Part shown: positions 7,929 through 16,094 of the stretch, one piece after another
How positions within the stretch are numbered: the stretch's first letter is position 1
Layout: each line of letters opens with the position of its first letter
Assembly: GCA_030446485.1 (NCBI GenBank)
Contig: JAUJNF010000001.1
Span: forward strand, 1 to 64,000
DNA from: Thermoleophilaceae bacterium
GTDB lineage: Bacteria > Actinomycetota > Thermoleophilia > Solirubrobacterales > Thermoleophilaceae
Direction of reading: 5' to 3'
Length of the DNA stretch: 64,000 nucleotides
Program-made: the position numbers and the translations under genes
Notes under the pieces: model-generated
Database searches by the model: none
What the model saw: only the letters and a program-made list of their open reading frames with translations
What the model was told of the DNA's origin: nothing

Positions 7929-8177
7929 GTGCGCGCAGCGGCCGTTCTCTCCATGGTGTCCGTGACCCTCCTGGTCGTGGCCGCACCCGCCCTAGCCGGG
8001 GACAACGGCGAGGGCCTCGCCGGCGAGACCAACGACAAGGTCGTCACCTTCTTCTCGCTCGGCGTGATCGCCTTCTTCGTGCTCTTCGTCGGGATCCTGA
8101 GCGTGCTCCAGGCCCGCAAGGAGAAGCGCAAGGAGGAGCGGCAGGCCGCGCGGATGCGGCAGCGCATCGGCTGGTAG
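7929..8177 (+). CDS. small protein with signal helix, membrane helix and basic tail
   Basis: An 82-residue product starting at GTG 7929-7931. It begins with a signal-like hydrophobic segment ending VVAAPALAGD, then a short polar loop, a second helix (FFSLGVIAFFVLFVGIL), and a highly basic, probably cytoplasmic tail (QARKEKRKEERQAARMRQR). It is divergent from ppa with only 43 bases between the starts. No family name recognised; the clean topology and start position make coding likely. The basic tail could contact nucleic acid or acidic lipids, but this is speculation. Confidence 0.7.
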   Translation: MRAAAVLSMVSVTLLVVAAPALAGDNGEGLAGETNDKVVTFFSLGVIAFFVLFVGILSVLQARKEKRKEERQAARMRQRIGW

Positions 8178-8239
8178 GAGTTGCGAGGGCTGACGGCTTT
8201 CGGGGGCCGGCCGCCCGGCCCGTCTGAGAGGATCGGGCC

Positions 8240-9007
8240 GTGCCCGACACCGTGAGCTACCGGCGCGAGGGCTCCGCCGCCGTTCTCACCATCGAGCGGC
8301 CGGAGCGGCGCAACGCGGTCGACGGGCCCACCGCGGCGCTGCTCGGAGAGGGGTTCGAGCGCTTCGAGGCCGATGACGAGGCGCGCGTGCTTGTGCTCAC
8401 CGGAGCCGGCGAGGTGGCGTTCTGCGCCGGCGCCGACCTCAAGGCCATCGAGACCTTCGCGCCCCGGCTCGACGCGCCCGAGGGGCCGCTCGGCTTCACG
8501 CGCCGAACGGCCTCGAAGCCGACCATCGCCGCGATCTCCGGCTGGTGCCTGGCGGGTGGGCTGGAGCTAGCGCTGTGGTGCGACCTGCGGGTGGCCACCC
8601 ACCACTCGACGCTCGGCTTTCCCGAGCGCCGCTGGGGCGTGCCGCTGATCGACGGGGGCACCCAGCGGCTGCCACGGATCGTCGGCCTCGGCCGCGCCCT
8701 CGACCTCATCCTCACCGGCCGGATGGTCCAGGCCGAGGAGGCGCTCGCGATGGGCCTCCTCACCGAGATCGTGCCCGCCGGCCGCCACCTCGAGCGCGCG
8801 CTCGAGATGGCCGAGGCGCTGGCCAGCTTCCCTCAGGAGACCATGCTGTCCGACCGCCAATCCGCGCTCGAGGGCATCGGGCTGACGTTCGAGGAAGGCC
8901 TGGCGCGCGAGGCGGCCATCGGCCGCGAGGTGTTCGAGGTGGCGCAGCGGGGGGCGGCGCGGTTTGCCGCCGGTGAGGGACGGGGCGGGGCGGGCACCGG
9001 GGCCTGA
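8240..9007 (+). CDS. enoyl-CoA hydratase/isomerase family protein (crotonase fold)
   Basis: A 255-residue crotonase superfamily member acting on acyl-CoA thioesters. Seen: VLTIERPERRNAVD at the start of the fold, the first oxyanion-hole segment AFCAGADLKAIE, the second one SGWCLAGGLELALWCDLRVA, and the GFPERRWGVPLIDGGTQRLPR region. The second acidic catalytic residue of classic hydratases is at the ERRWG position; the exact reaction cannot be told. The GTG start follows a GAGAGGA-like ribosome site. Stands alone, followed by a convergent gene after 22 bases. Confidence 0.88.
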   Translation: MPDTVSYRREGSAAVLTIERPERRNAVDGPTAALLGEGFERFEADDEARVLVLTGAGEVAFCAGADLKAIETFAPRLDAPEGPLGFTRRTASKPTIAAISGWCLAGGLELALWCDLRVATHHSTLGFPERRWGVPLIDGGTQRLPRIVGLGRALDLILTGRMVQAEEALAMGLLTEIVPAGRHLERALEMAEALASFPQETMLSDRQSALEGIGLTFEEGLAREAAIGREVFEVAQRGAARFAAGEGRGGAGTGA

Positions 9008-9029
9008 CCCGGGGAAACCGAAGTGCGAC

Positions 9030-9473
9030 TTACCGGCGGCGCGCCTTGAACGTCACCCTGCCGCTGCGACACGTCACCGACCCGGAGGTGAACGTCGACC
9101 GGAACCTGCCCTCCGCAACGTTCTTCCGGATGTCGCCGGCCAGTGTGTAGTTGAACCGGCCCTTGCCGATGCCGATGAACGTCGCCTTTCCGCCCATCGC
9201 CACCGAGAACTCGCCGTCGTCATCGATCCGGGCGTTCTCGGTCGTTGTCTCGGCGGTGAAGGTGCGCCCGTTCGTGCACTGGCCGCGGTACTTGATCTGT
9301 ATGTCGGCGCGCGAGGCGCTCGTGACCTCGAGGGTCACGCGCAGCTTCTGTGACGTCTTGCCCACGTAGCGGCCGGGAGTGGCGGCAAGCGCCGCCGGGG
9401 CGACAGCCAGCAACGCCAAGACCACCATCGCGGTCGCTCGCCGGGTGCCAAGCCTCTTCGCCGTCTCGATCAT
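9030..9473 (-). CDS. secreted beta-rich protein, unknown function
   Basis: A 147-residue protein with a clear signal peptide (basic start, TAMVVLALLAVAPAALA, likely cleavage before ATPGRY). The mature chain alternates polar and hydrophobic residues (LRVTLEVTSASRADIQIKY, GEFSVAMGGKATFIG), suggesting a compact beta-sandwich, and has two cysteines (GQCTNG, VTCRSG) that could form a disulphide. Codon use is typical of the region. No family recognised. It lies between convergent crotonase and the HD-domain gene on its own strand. Confidence 0.65.
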   Translation of the reverse strand: MIETAKRLGTRRATAMVVLALLAVAPAALAATPGRYVGKTSQKLRVTLEVTSASRADIQIKYRGQCTNGRTFTAETTTENARIDDDGEFSVAMGGKATFIGIGKGRFNYTLAGDIRKNVAEGRFRSTFTSGSVTCRSGRVTFKARRR

Positions 9474-9524
9474 GTCTCTCCTAGGGTCTCCGTCGGGGCG
9501 GGCGCACCCTACCGTCCCGAGGAT

Positions 9525-10370
9525 TCAGATGCGAAACACCGGAACCAGGCGCTTCTCGTGCTCGGCGTCGATCCGTGCGATCACCTCGACGTGGTCCTCG
9601 AGGCCCGAGCCGCGCAGCTTGGTGGCCAGCAGCTCGTCGACCTGGAAGATCCCGGAGGAGTTGTTCATGGCGATCTCGATGCGCACGGCGCGCTCCTCGC
9701 CGGCGTCGATGGACACGTTGTCGATGGCCGCCGCCGACAGGGAGTGGATATTGGTGCGGCCGCCCTCGAACGGGACGCGCGAGCGGCCCTCGGCCATGTC
9801 GAGGGCGTCGGCCACGCGCACGATGCCGGCCTCGAGGGTGAACGGCTCGCCGCGGCGGCGGTGGCCGATGATGGCGTGCATGGCCTCGGCGGCCACGACC
9901 GATCGCTCGGCCGGTTCGCGGTAGGCGCCGGCCAGCAGGCTGTCGAGCTTGTCGGCGGCCAGGAACAGGCTGAAGGCCTCGTGGTCGTTGCGGTGGATCG
10001 ACATGCCCACGCAGTGCAGGAGCGCTCCGGCGGTGATCACCACCTCGGCGTCGTGGGGCTTCATCCCGTAGTCGCGGACGACACCGGCCTCGACCCCGCG
10101 CCGGCTGAGCAGCCGGAAGAGGCGCAGGGCGATGTTCACGACGATCTGGATGTGCACCCACGAGTGGTCGGACATCCCCAGCCGGCCGGCGTTCACGGCC
10201 GTGACGTGCCACCAGGCCCTCAGCTGCTCGTCGGCGTTGGCGGCCTCGATCAGCGAGTCGAGCTTGCGGTTGCCGCGCGTGGGCGCGCGGATGCGGGCCG
10301 CAGCCACGGCCTCGGTGGGACTGCTCGGCGGAGACGGCGGCTCGGGGAGCGCCGACGGATCGGCCCCCAT
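9525..10370 (-). CDS. HD-superfamily protein with substituted HD aspartate
   Basis: A 281-residue protein related to archaeal/bacterial HD metal-dependent phosphohydrolases. The first metal-ligand region reads SDHSWVHIQIV, the central motif reads LLHCVGMSIHRNDHE, and a later IVRVADALDMAEGRSR segment supplies the last aspartates. In the family the central pair is His-Asp; here it is His-Cys, so metal binding or catalysis may be altered. ATG 10368-10370 was chosen; an in-frame ATG at 10446-10448 would add 26 basic, domain-free residues. The gene is divergent from the ABC exporter operon, with about 90 bases between. Confidence 0.75.
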   Translation of the reverse strand: MGADPSALPEPPSPPSSPTEAVAAARIRAPTRGNRKLDSLIEAANADEQLRAWWHVTAVNAGRLGMSDHSWVHIQIVVNIALRLFRLLSRRGVEAGVVRDYGMKPHDAEVVITAGALLHCVGMSIHRNDHEAFSLFLAADKLDSLLAGAYREPAERSVVAAEAMHAIIGHRRRGEPFTLEAGIVRVADALDMAEGRSRVPFEGGRTNIHSLSAAAIDNVSIDAGEERAVRIEIAMNNSSGIFQVDELLATKLRGSGLEDHVEVIARIDAEHEKRLVPVFRI

Positions 10371-10458
10371 CAGCGGTGGTCCCGCGTGGCGAGCGACACG
10401 GCGCCACCTTAGTCGCGCGATCGGCGCGGCGAGCGCCCGGATTGCCATAGTCCCACCG

Positions 10459-11313
10459 GTGGCCGAGACGGCGATAGAGGTGCGTGGGCTCCGCAAGAGC
10501 TATGGCACGGTCGATGCCGTGCGCGGCGTGTCCTTCGACGTGGCGCAGGGTGAGATCTTCGGCCTGCTCGGACCGAACGGCGCCGGGAAGACCACCACGG
10601 TGGAGATCCTTGAGGGCTACCGCCGGCGCTCGGCGGGCGAGGTGAGCGTGCTGGGCCACGATCCCGAGTCGCGGGACCGCCACCTCCGCGAGCGCGTGGG
10701 CATCGTGCTCCAGGGCTCGGGCTTCTACCCGCGCGCCACCGTGCGCGAGGCGGTGGAGCACTTCGGGGCGGCCTACCGGAGGCCGCGGGACACCGAGGAG
10801 ACCATCGCGCTCGTGGGTCTCGAGGAACGGGCGGAGGCCCGGGCGACGGAGCTCTCTGGGGGCCAACGGCGCCGGCTCGACCTGGCCCTGGCGCTGGTCG
10901 GGGACCCGGAGCTCATCTTCCTCGACGAGCCCACCACCGGCTTCGACCCGGCGGCGCGACGCAACGCGTGGGAGATCGTGCGCACGCTGAAGGACCTCGG
11001 CAAGACCGTGCTGCTCACCACCCACTACCTGGAGGAGGCGCAGTCGCTCGCCGACCGGGTCGCGATCGTCAAGGACGGCCGCATCGTCGCCGAGGGGCCG
11101 CCCGCCGAGCTCTCCCCCACCCACTCGCGCTACCGCGTGGCCTACGACTCGAACGGCCGCCGGGTGGAGCTCGACACCGACGATCCGACCGATCTGCTGC
11201 ACCGCCTGACCTCGGACGCTCTGGCCCGCGGCGAGCGGCTCGAGGGGCTGACCGTGAGCCGGCCGTCGCTCGAGGAGGTCTACCTGGAGCTCACCGAGGA
11301 GGAGGGCCGATGA
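10459..11313 (+). CDS. ABC transporter ATP-binding protein (DrrA-like)
   Basis: A 284-residue ATPase of the multidrug/ABC-2 export type. Walker A is GPNGAGKTT, the Q-loop lies in VLQGSGFYPRATVREAVEHFG, the signature is LSGGQRRRLDLALAL, Walker B is LIFLDEPTTGFDP and the H-switch is LLTTHYLEEAQ. The C-terminal 60 residues after the core (RYRVAYDSNGRRVELDTDDP) match the DrrA-type extension. Start GTG 10459-10461 directly precedes the fold. Its stop overlaps the permease start (ATGA), so both are one coupled unit exporting an unknown lipid, drug or antibiotic. Confidence 0.93.
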   Translation: MAETAIEVRGLRKSYGTVDAVRGVSFDVAQGEIFGLLGPNGAGKTTTVEILEGYRRRSAGEVSVLGHDPESRDRHLRERVGIVLQGSGFYPRATVREAVEHFGAAYRRPRDTEETIALVGLEERAEARATELSGGQRRRLDLALALVGDPELIFLDEPTTGFDPAARRNAWEIVRTLKDLGKTVLLTTHYLEEAQSLADRVAIVKDGRIVAEGPPAELSPTHSRYRVAYDSNGRRVELDTDDPTDLLHRLTSDALARGERLEGLTVSRPSLEEVYLELTEEEGR

Positions 11314-12044
11314 GCACCGCCGCGCTCCTGTGGCGCCAGTTCCGCTTCGAGCGCCGGCTGTTCTGGCGCAACCCGAGTGCCGCCTTCTTCAACTTCCTGC
11401 TGCCGCTCGTCTTCCTGCTGCTGTTCGCCTCGGTGTTCGCCGACGACGAGGACCAGCTCGAGATCCTCATCCCTGGCATCGCCGGCATGAGCATCATGGC
11501 CACGACCTTTACCGCGCTGGCCTTCAACATCACCTATCTGCGCGAGCAGGGGGTGCTCAAGCGCGTGCGCGGCACGCCGTTGCCGCCGGTGTCCTACTTC
11601 GGCGGGCTGCTCGGGTCGAGCGTGGCCAACGCCGCGGTGCAGGTGGTGCTCGTGGTGGTGATCGGCCACCTCGTCTACGGCGTCGACTGGCCGCGGGAGC
11701 CCTGGTCGCTCGTGGCCTTCAGCGCGCTCGGGGTGATCACGTTCGGGGCGCTCGGGATCGCCTTCTCCCACGCGATCCCCAACTTCGATTCCGCGCCGGC
11801 GTACGTGAACGCGATCTTCCTGCCGCTGCTGTTCATCTCGGGCGTCTTCTACTCGGCCGACTCACTCCCACCCGTGCTCGAGGCGGCCGCCCAGGCCCTG
11901 CCGCTCAAGCACGTGATCGACGGGCTGCACGGGGCGATCGTCGACGGCACGGGCCTCGCCGACAACCTCACCGCGGTTGCCGTCCTCGCGGCCTGGGCGA
12001 TGGCGGGGCTTCTGCTCGCCGTGCGCTTCTTCCGCTGGGAGTAG
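11310..12044 (+). CDS. ABC-2 type transporter permease
   Basis: A 244-residue membrane partner of the ATPase just upstream. Six hydrophobic helices are visible, the first after FERRLFWRNPSAAFFNF and the second around GIAGMSIMATTFTALAF. The EQGVLKRVRGTPLPPVSYFGGLL segment between helices is the typical ABC-2 coupling-loop motif, and FLPLLFISGVFYSADSLPP near the end is the conserved ABC-2 signature. Length fits the DrrB class. ATG start in the ATGA overlap. Probably forms a homodimeric channel with two copies of the ATPase. Confidence 0.92.
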   Translation: MSTAALLWRQFRFERRLFWRNPSAAFFNFLLPLVFLLLFASVFADDEDQLEILIPGIAGMSIMATTFTALAFNITYLREQGVLKRVRGTPLPPVSYFGGLLGSSVANAAVQVVLVVVIGHLVYGVDWPREPWSLVAFSALGVITFGALGIAFSHAIPNFDSAPAYVNAIFLPLLFISGVFYSADSLPPVLEAAAQALPLKHVIDGLHGAIVDGTGLADNLTAVAVLAAWAMAGLLLAVRFFRWE

Positions 12045-12063
12045 GCCCTCCGGGTCCGTCAGC

Positions 12064-12459
12064 TCAGGCCCTGCCGAGCATCCTCGCGCTTTGCAGGGTG
12101 TCGGTGAGGAGCTGCAGCCGGCAGACCTGGTCTTCGCCGCGGAAGCGCCAGATGTGCACGACGGGGAGGGTCGCCGCCTGGCCGCCCTTCGTCACGTCGT
12201 TGTGGCCGAGGACCACGACGCTGTCCCCGTCCTCGAAGAACTCGTCCGCCACGAGGTTGAACTCGTCCCAGGTGCCGACGGTCTCCTGCAGTACGCGGAG
12301 CGCCTTCTCCTTCCCTTCGTGAGTGCCCCCGCCAGGCATGTCCTCGGCGTTGCCGCCCTCCCAGACGAAGTCGTCCGTCCAGTTGGACAACGCAGCCTCG
12401 AGATCGCCGGCGGAGAACTGCTGATAACGCTGCTTCAGCAAGTCGGCCTTGGCTCCCAT
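12064..12459 (-). CDS. NTF2-like / SnoaL-type protein
   Basis: A 131-residue small protein of the NTF2-like cone-shaped fold. The start LLKQRYQQFSAGDLEAALSNWTDDFVWEGG and the later FFEDGDSVVVLGH...VVHIWRFRGEDQVCRLQLL are the usual SnoaL-like landmarks. Family members include isomerases, hydrolases and ligand-binding proteins, so function is not assigned. ATG 12457-12459 follows an excellent ribosome site (GAAGGAGGGTG), which decides the start against longer upstream readings in this open frame. It ends 19 bases from the ABC permease stop, tail to tail. Confidence 0.83.
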   Translation of the reverse strand: MGAKADLLKQRYQQFSAGDLEAALSNWTDDFVWEGGNAEDMPGGGTHEGKEKALRVLQETVGTWDEFNLVADEFFEDGDSVVVLGHNDVTKGGQAATLPVVHIWRFRGEDQVCRLQLLTDTLQSARMLGRA

Positions 12460-12569
12460 ACGGCACCCTCCTTCGTTCGCGGCCGCGATCATCGGCTCGC
12501 GGCCTGGCTCGCGCCCTGAACCTAACCGGTGATGAGCGCGCAGATCAAGGGGACGGACCGGAACGGCGC

Positions 12570-13250
12570 CTACAGCCGCAGTGCCGTCCCGTTCACCCGC
12601 AGCCAGCGCTCGTGCTCGCGGTAGCCCGGGCAGCGCTCGCCGAGCAGCGCCCAGAACCGCGGCGAGTGGTCGAGCACGTCGAGGTGGGCCACCTCGTGCT
12701 CCACGACGTAGTCCAGTACCTCCTCCGGGGCCAGCAGCAGCCGCCAGTTGAAGCTCATCAACCCCGAGGAGGAGCAGCTGGCCCAGCGCGTGCGCTGGGC
12801 GCGAATCGAGAGGCGGGAGTAGCCCGTGCCCGCGCGGGCGGTGGCGGCGTCGAGGCGCGGCCCGATCTCCGCCTTGGCGCGGCGGCGGTACCACGCCTCG
12901 AGCGCCGCGCGGATGGGGTCCGCCTCGGACCGCCCCACCTTCACGTGCAGGACGTCACCTCTGCGGGCGACGTGCGGGCGCATGCGGCCGGGCTCCACAC
13001 GCACGCGCAACTCGAGGTCGCGCCCCAGGTAACCCACCCGCCCCCCGTCCTCGAGCACCGCCGCGGGCGCCACGGCCTGGAGGCGGCGCAGGGTGCGCTC
13101 GATCCAGCGGCGCTTCTCCTCCACCAAGGGCGCCGCCCGGCGCAGGGCCATCCGCTCGGGCAGCACCACCTCGACCCCCTCGGGGCGCACCTCGACCCGC
13201 GCGTGGCGCGCCCGACCCGAGCGCCTGACCGAATAGGGAATTGGCTCCAT
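12570..13250 (-). CDS. YgjP/DUF45 family metallopeptidase
   Basis: A 226-residue protein of the M48-related YgjP (DUF45) family. The zinc motif HExxH appears in VEHEVAHLDVLDHSPRFW, with the downstream His and the W/Y-x-x-L segment typical of the group. The upstream part has the family-specific RTRWASCSSSGLMSFNWRLLLAP block and a basic beta-rich N-terminal half (SVRRSGRARHARVEVRPEG). Members occur near restriction or repair genes in many bacteria; substrate unknown. ATG start. 15 bases separate it from the glycosyltransferase gene end. Confidence 0.88.
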   Translation of the reverse strand: MEPIPYSVRRSGRARHARVEVRPEGVEVVLPERMALRRAAPLVEEKRRWIERTLRRLQAVAPAAVLEDGGRVGYLGRDLELRVRVEPGRMRPHVARRGDVLHVKVGRSEADPIRAALEAWYRRRAKAEIGPRLDAATARAGTGYSRLSIRAQRTRWASCSSSGLMSFNWRLLLAPEEVLDYVVEHEVAHLDVLDHSPRFWALLGERCPGYREHERWLRVNGTALRL

Positions 13251-13265
13251 CAGGAGCCGGCCAGG

Positions 13266-14615
13266 TTAGGTACCGGCCCGGGCGGAGCGGTACACGGCCG
13301 CCACGCCCTCCGCCAGCGCCGGCCAGGAGTACCGGGCCCGGCTGACGCGGTAGGCGGCCTCCCCCCGGCCAGCGCGCTCGCTGTCATCGGTCGCGCACTC
13401 CACGAGCGCGTCGGCGAGCGCCGCCTCGTCGTCGGGCGGCACGAGCCAGCCGGTCTGGCCGTCGTCCACGATGGTCGCGGGCCCGTGGGCGTCCACGGCG
13501 ATCACCGGGAGGCCGCAGGCCATTCCCTCCACGAGGACCTGGCCGAACTGCTCGTGGACCGAGGGCAGGACGACGGCGTCGGCGGCGTTGAGGCCAAGCG
13601 CCAGGTCGGCGTGGCCGCGCCAGCCGGCCAGGAACACGTCCTCCGCCCCCGATTCCTCCACGGCTCCCAGCGGATGCACGCCCTCCCACTCGCCGGGGTA
13701 GCCGCCCAGGAGCACCAGCGGCGTCGGGCGGCCGAAGCGCTCGCGCGCTCGAGCGAGCGCGCCGATGAGCAGCGGGATGCGCTTGACCTCCGTGAAGCGG
13801 CCCACGTAGAGCAGCACCGGGCCGTGCCGGAGGGCGGCGAGCGCGTCTTCGGAGTAGCGCACGCTGCCCGGCACCCCGGACTCGTCCCACCCGCGTGGAT
13901 CCTCGACGAGCCACCGCCGCCAGAGCTCCTCGCGCGCGGCTCCGCGCAGTGGCCGGCGGTCGAAGAGGCCGGGATCGAAGCCGTTGGGCGCTTGCGCCAC
14001 GCGGTTCGGATCCACGCCCAGCAGATCGGGCACGCGCCGGGCGGCGTCCTCCGAGAGCACCAGCACCCGCGCGCACGCTCGCGCCCAGCGGCGCATCCGC
14101 TCGGCCCATTCGGCGCCGTGCGCCCAGTCGGGGCGGCGGCCCTCGTCGATCTCCGCGAGCATTAGGAGCTCGGTGCCGTGCAGGTGGCCGACGACGGGCA
14201 CGTCGGGGAAGGCGCGCGCCGCCGCCTCGTTCATTGGCGTGAGGTGATGGAGGTGAAGGAGATCGGCCTCCGCGGCGCCGGCTGCCGCCAGCTCTCGTGT
14301 CCAGGCCGCGACCTGGTGCTCGAAGGCTGCATCGTCGAGATCTGCGAACACCCGATCGGCGGCGCCGGGGCGATCCTCGAAGGAGGGATGGAACGGCGGG
14401 TCGGCAGCCAGAGGATCGTCGGAGGCGAGCGCGCCGGTGAAGTCCACGGCCCGCACGTCGAGCCCCGCGAAGAAGGTGGGGGCATGGCCGTCGTCACCAC
14501 TGGCGCCGACCGAGCCCGACACCAGTGTGGGGCTCCAGCCGGTGGCGGGAAGCGCGCCTGCCAAATAGCGGGCGACCTGCGCCGAGCCTCCCCGGGGGAA
14601 GAACATCAGCCCCAT
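13266..14615 (-). CDS. GT4-type glycosyltransferase (group 1)
   Basis: A 449-residue retaining glycosyltransferase of the GT-B fold. The N-terminal acceptor half begins FFPRGGSAQVARYLAGAL and includes LLHLHHLTPMNEAAARAFPDVPVVGHLHG. The C-terminal donor half has VLLYVGRFTEVKRIPLLIGAL, LVLLGGYPG, and the E-x7-E region VLPSVHEQFGQVLVEGMACGLPVIAV. The sugar donor and acceptor are unknown. ATG 14613-14615 was chosen; two GTG codons directly before it (14616-14621) are equally usable. It follows the SDR gene by about 35 bases on the same strand. Confidence 0.88.
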   Translation of the reverse strand: MGLMFFPRGGSAQVARYLAGALPATGWSPTLVSGSVGASGDDGHAPTFFAGLDVRAVDFTGALASDDPLAADPPFHPSFEDRPGAADRVFADLDDAAFEHQVAAWTRELAAAGAAEADLLHLHHLTPMNEAAARAFPDVPVVGHLHGTELLMLAEIDEGRRPDWAHGAEWAERMRRWARACARVLVLSEDAARRVPDLLGVDPNRVAQAPNGFDPGLFDRRPLRGAAREELWRRWLVEDPRGWDESGVPGSVRYSEDALAALRHGPVLLYVGRFTEVKRIPLLIGALARARERFGRPTPLVLLGGYPGEWEGVHPLGAVEESGAEDVFLAGWRGHADLALGLNAADAVVLPSVHEQFGQVLVEGMACGLPVIAVDAHGPATIVDDGQTGWLVPPDDEAALADALVECATDDSERAGRGEAAYRVSRARYSWPALAEGVAAVYRSARAGT

Positions 14616-14650
14616 CACCACGCGTCCCGATCGCCCAGGCGGCGCGGCGC

Positions 14651-15457
14651 TCAGATGATCACCGGCACCGAGCCGCCGTCGACCGACCACGCGGCGCCGG
14701 TCACGTTCGACGCGCGCTCGGAGCAGAGGAAGGCGATCACCGCCGCCACCTCGTCCTCGGTCCCGAACCGGCCGAGCGGCACCTTCCTGCGCGCCGCCTC
14801 CAGCGCCTCGTCGCGGGTGATCCCGGAGCGCTCGGCGGCCTGGTCGGCGAGGCCACCGGACTCGAGCCACAGCGGCGTGTCCACGGGGCCGGGCGCCACC
14901 GCGTTCACCCGGACCCCCTGCGTCGCGTAGGCATCGGCGAACGCCCTGGACAGCGACAGCTGGGCGGCCTTCGTGACGGAGTAAGCCGCGTTGCTCTGCG
15001 ACGGGCGCTTGCCCGACGAGGAGCACACGTTCACGATCCGGCCCCAGCCACGCTCAGACATCGCCGGGCCCGCGGCACGCATCAGCCGCAGGGGGGCCAT
15101 CACGTGCAGCTCCCACTGCTCCTGCCAGTCGCGGTCGGTGAGCTCGTCCAGCGGTCGGTGGCGACTGGTTCCGGCGTTGTTCACGAGGATTTCCGGCGAC
15201 CCCAGCGACTCAGCGCACGCCCTCACCACCCGGTCGCCGGCGTCCGGCGCCGTGACGTCGAGAGCCAGAGCCTGGGCGCCCGCCGGGCCCGTCGCCGCCG
15301 CCTGGCACTCCTCCAGCGCGTTCGCGAGTCGCTGATCGTCGCGCGCACAGAGGAGCACGCTCGCCCCCTCCGCACAGAGCAGCCGCGCGGTGGCCAGGCC
15401 GATCCCCCGGCTGGCGCCGGTGACTATGCCGACGCGGCCGCCGATACCCAGGTCCAT
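14651..15457 (-). CDS. SDR family oxidoreductase
   Basis: A 268-residue short-chain dehydrogenase/reductase. The cofactor motif is TGASRGIG, the structural NNAGTS motif follows ILV, and the catalytic Ser-Tyr-Lys set is in NVCSSSGKRPSQSNAAYSVTK. The AVAPGPVDTPL and NVTGAAWSVDGGS segments complete the fold. An acidic or Arg-rich residue after the first beta strand (LLCARDDQRL) suggests NADP(H). Substrate unknown. ATG 15455-15457; the 88 bases to the divergent FHA gene probably hold both promoters. Confidence 0.92.
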   Translation of the reverse strand: MDLGIGGRVGIVTGASRGIGLATARLLCAEGASVLLCARDDQRLANALEECQAAATGPAGAQALALDVTAPDAGDRVVRACAESLGSPEILVNNAGTSRHRPLDELTDRDWQEQWELHVMAPLRLMRAAGPAMSERGWGRIVNVCSSSGKRPSQSNAAYSVTKAAQLSLSRAFADAYATQGVRVNAVAPGPVDTPLWLESGGLADQAAERSGITRDEALEAARRKVPLGRFGTEDEVAAVIAFLCSERASNVTGAAWSVDGGSVPVII

Positions 15458-15545
15458 GCGTGCATTGTGCCCCGCGGCGCGCGTTCGCCGTCGACCGCGG
15501 CCTGGCCGACTGGACAGCAGATCACGAGAGGAGCACAATGGCTCC

Positions 15546-16094
15546 ATGGGCTCTGCCCTTCGGGCGTCGGACGCTGACCGCGAACGCATCGCGCAGCTCC
15601 TTCTGGAGCGCCACGGGGAGGGCTACCTCAGCCTCGACACCTTCTCCTACCGGGTCGGATCCGCCTACGAAGCACAGACGAGCGACGAGCTCTACGCCCT
15701 CGTCGCCGACTTGCCGGAGCGTCCGCCCGGGTTGCTGTCCCGGATGGTCGAGACGTTGGGGGCCGCAGCCGCGACGGCCACCCGCCGTGAGAAGCCCTCG
15801 GCACTGCCGCGCCTCGAGGTGAGCCAGTGCGACCACGGGGCGCTGGGGCGAGGGCGCTTCGTGCTGGGCCGATCGGCACGCTGCGACTTCGTTCTGTCGG
15901 ACCCGTCGGTCTCGCGCCATCACGCCCGGCTGCGGTTCGAAGAAGGACGATGGACGATCAAGGATCTGGAGTCGACGAACGGCGTATTCGTCAACGGACT
16001 GCGGGTTAGCCGTGAAGTGCTGGTCGCGGGCGACGAGATCGCGTTGGGCGCCTCGCGAATGTCGTTTCGGCCGCGACAGGCCGCTCAGCCGTAG
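15546..16094 (+). CDS. DUF1707 (SHOCT-like) and FHA domain protein
   Basis: A 182-residue cytoplasmic protein. Residues about 5-55 (LRASDADRERIAQLLLERHG ... ALVADLP) match DUF1707, a short helical actinobacterial domain. The C-terminal half is a forkhead-associated phosphothreonine-binding domain with GRFVLGRSARCDF, SDPSVSRHHARL (the phosphopeptide-contact Ser and His) and DLESTNGVFVNG. It likely docks on a phosphothreonine target of a Ser/Thr kinase not in this window. ATG 15546-15548 was chosen because it reads directly into DUF1707; another ATG eight bases earlier is in a different frame. Its 3' end overlaps the convergent dehydrogenase gene by 10 bases. Confidence 0.88.
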   Translation: MGSALRASDADRERIAQLLLERHGEGYLSLDTFSYRVGSAYEAQTSDELYALVADLPERPPGLLSRMVETLGAAAATATRREKPSALPRLEVSQCDHGALGRGRFVLGRSARCDFVLSDPSVSRHHARLRFEEGRWTIKDLESTNGVFVNGLRVSREVLVAGDEIALGASRMSFRPRQAAQP

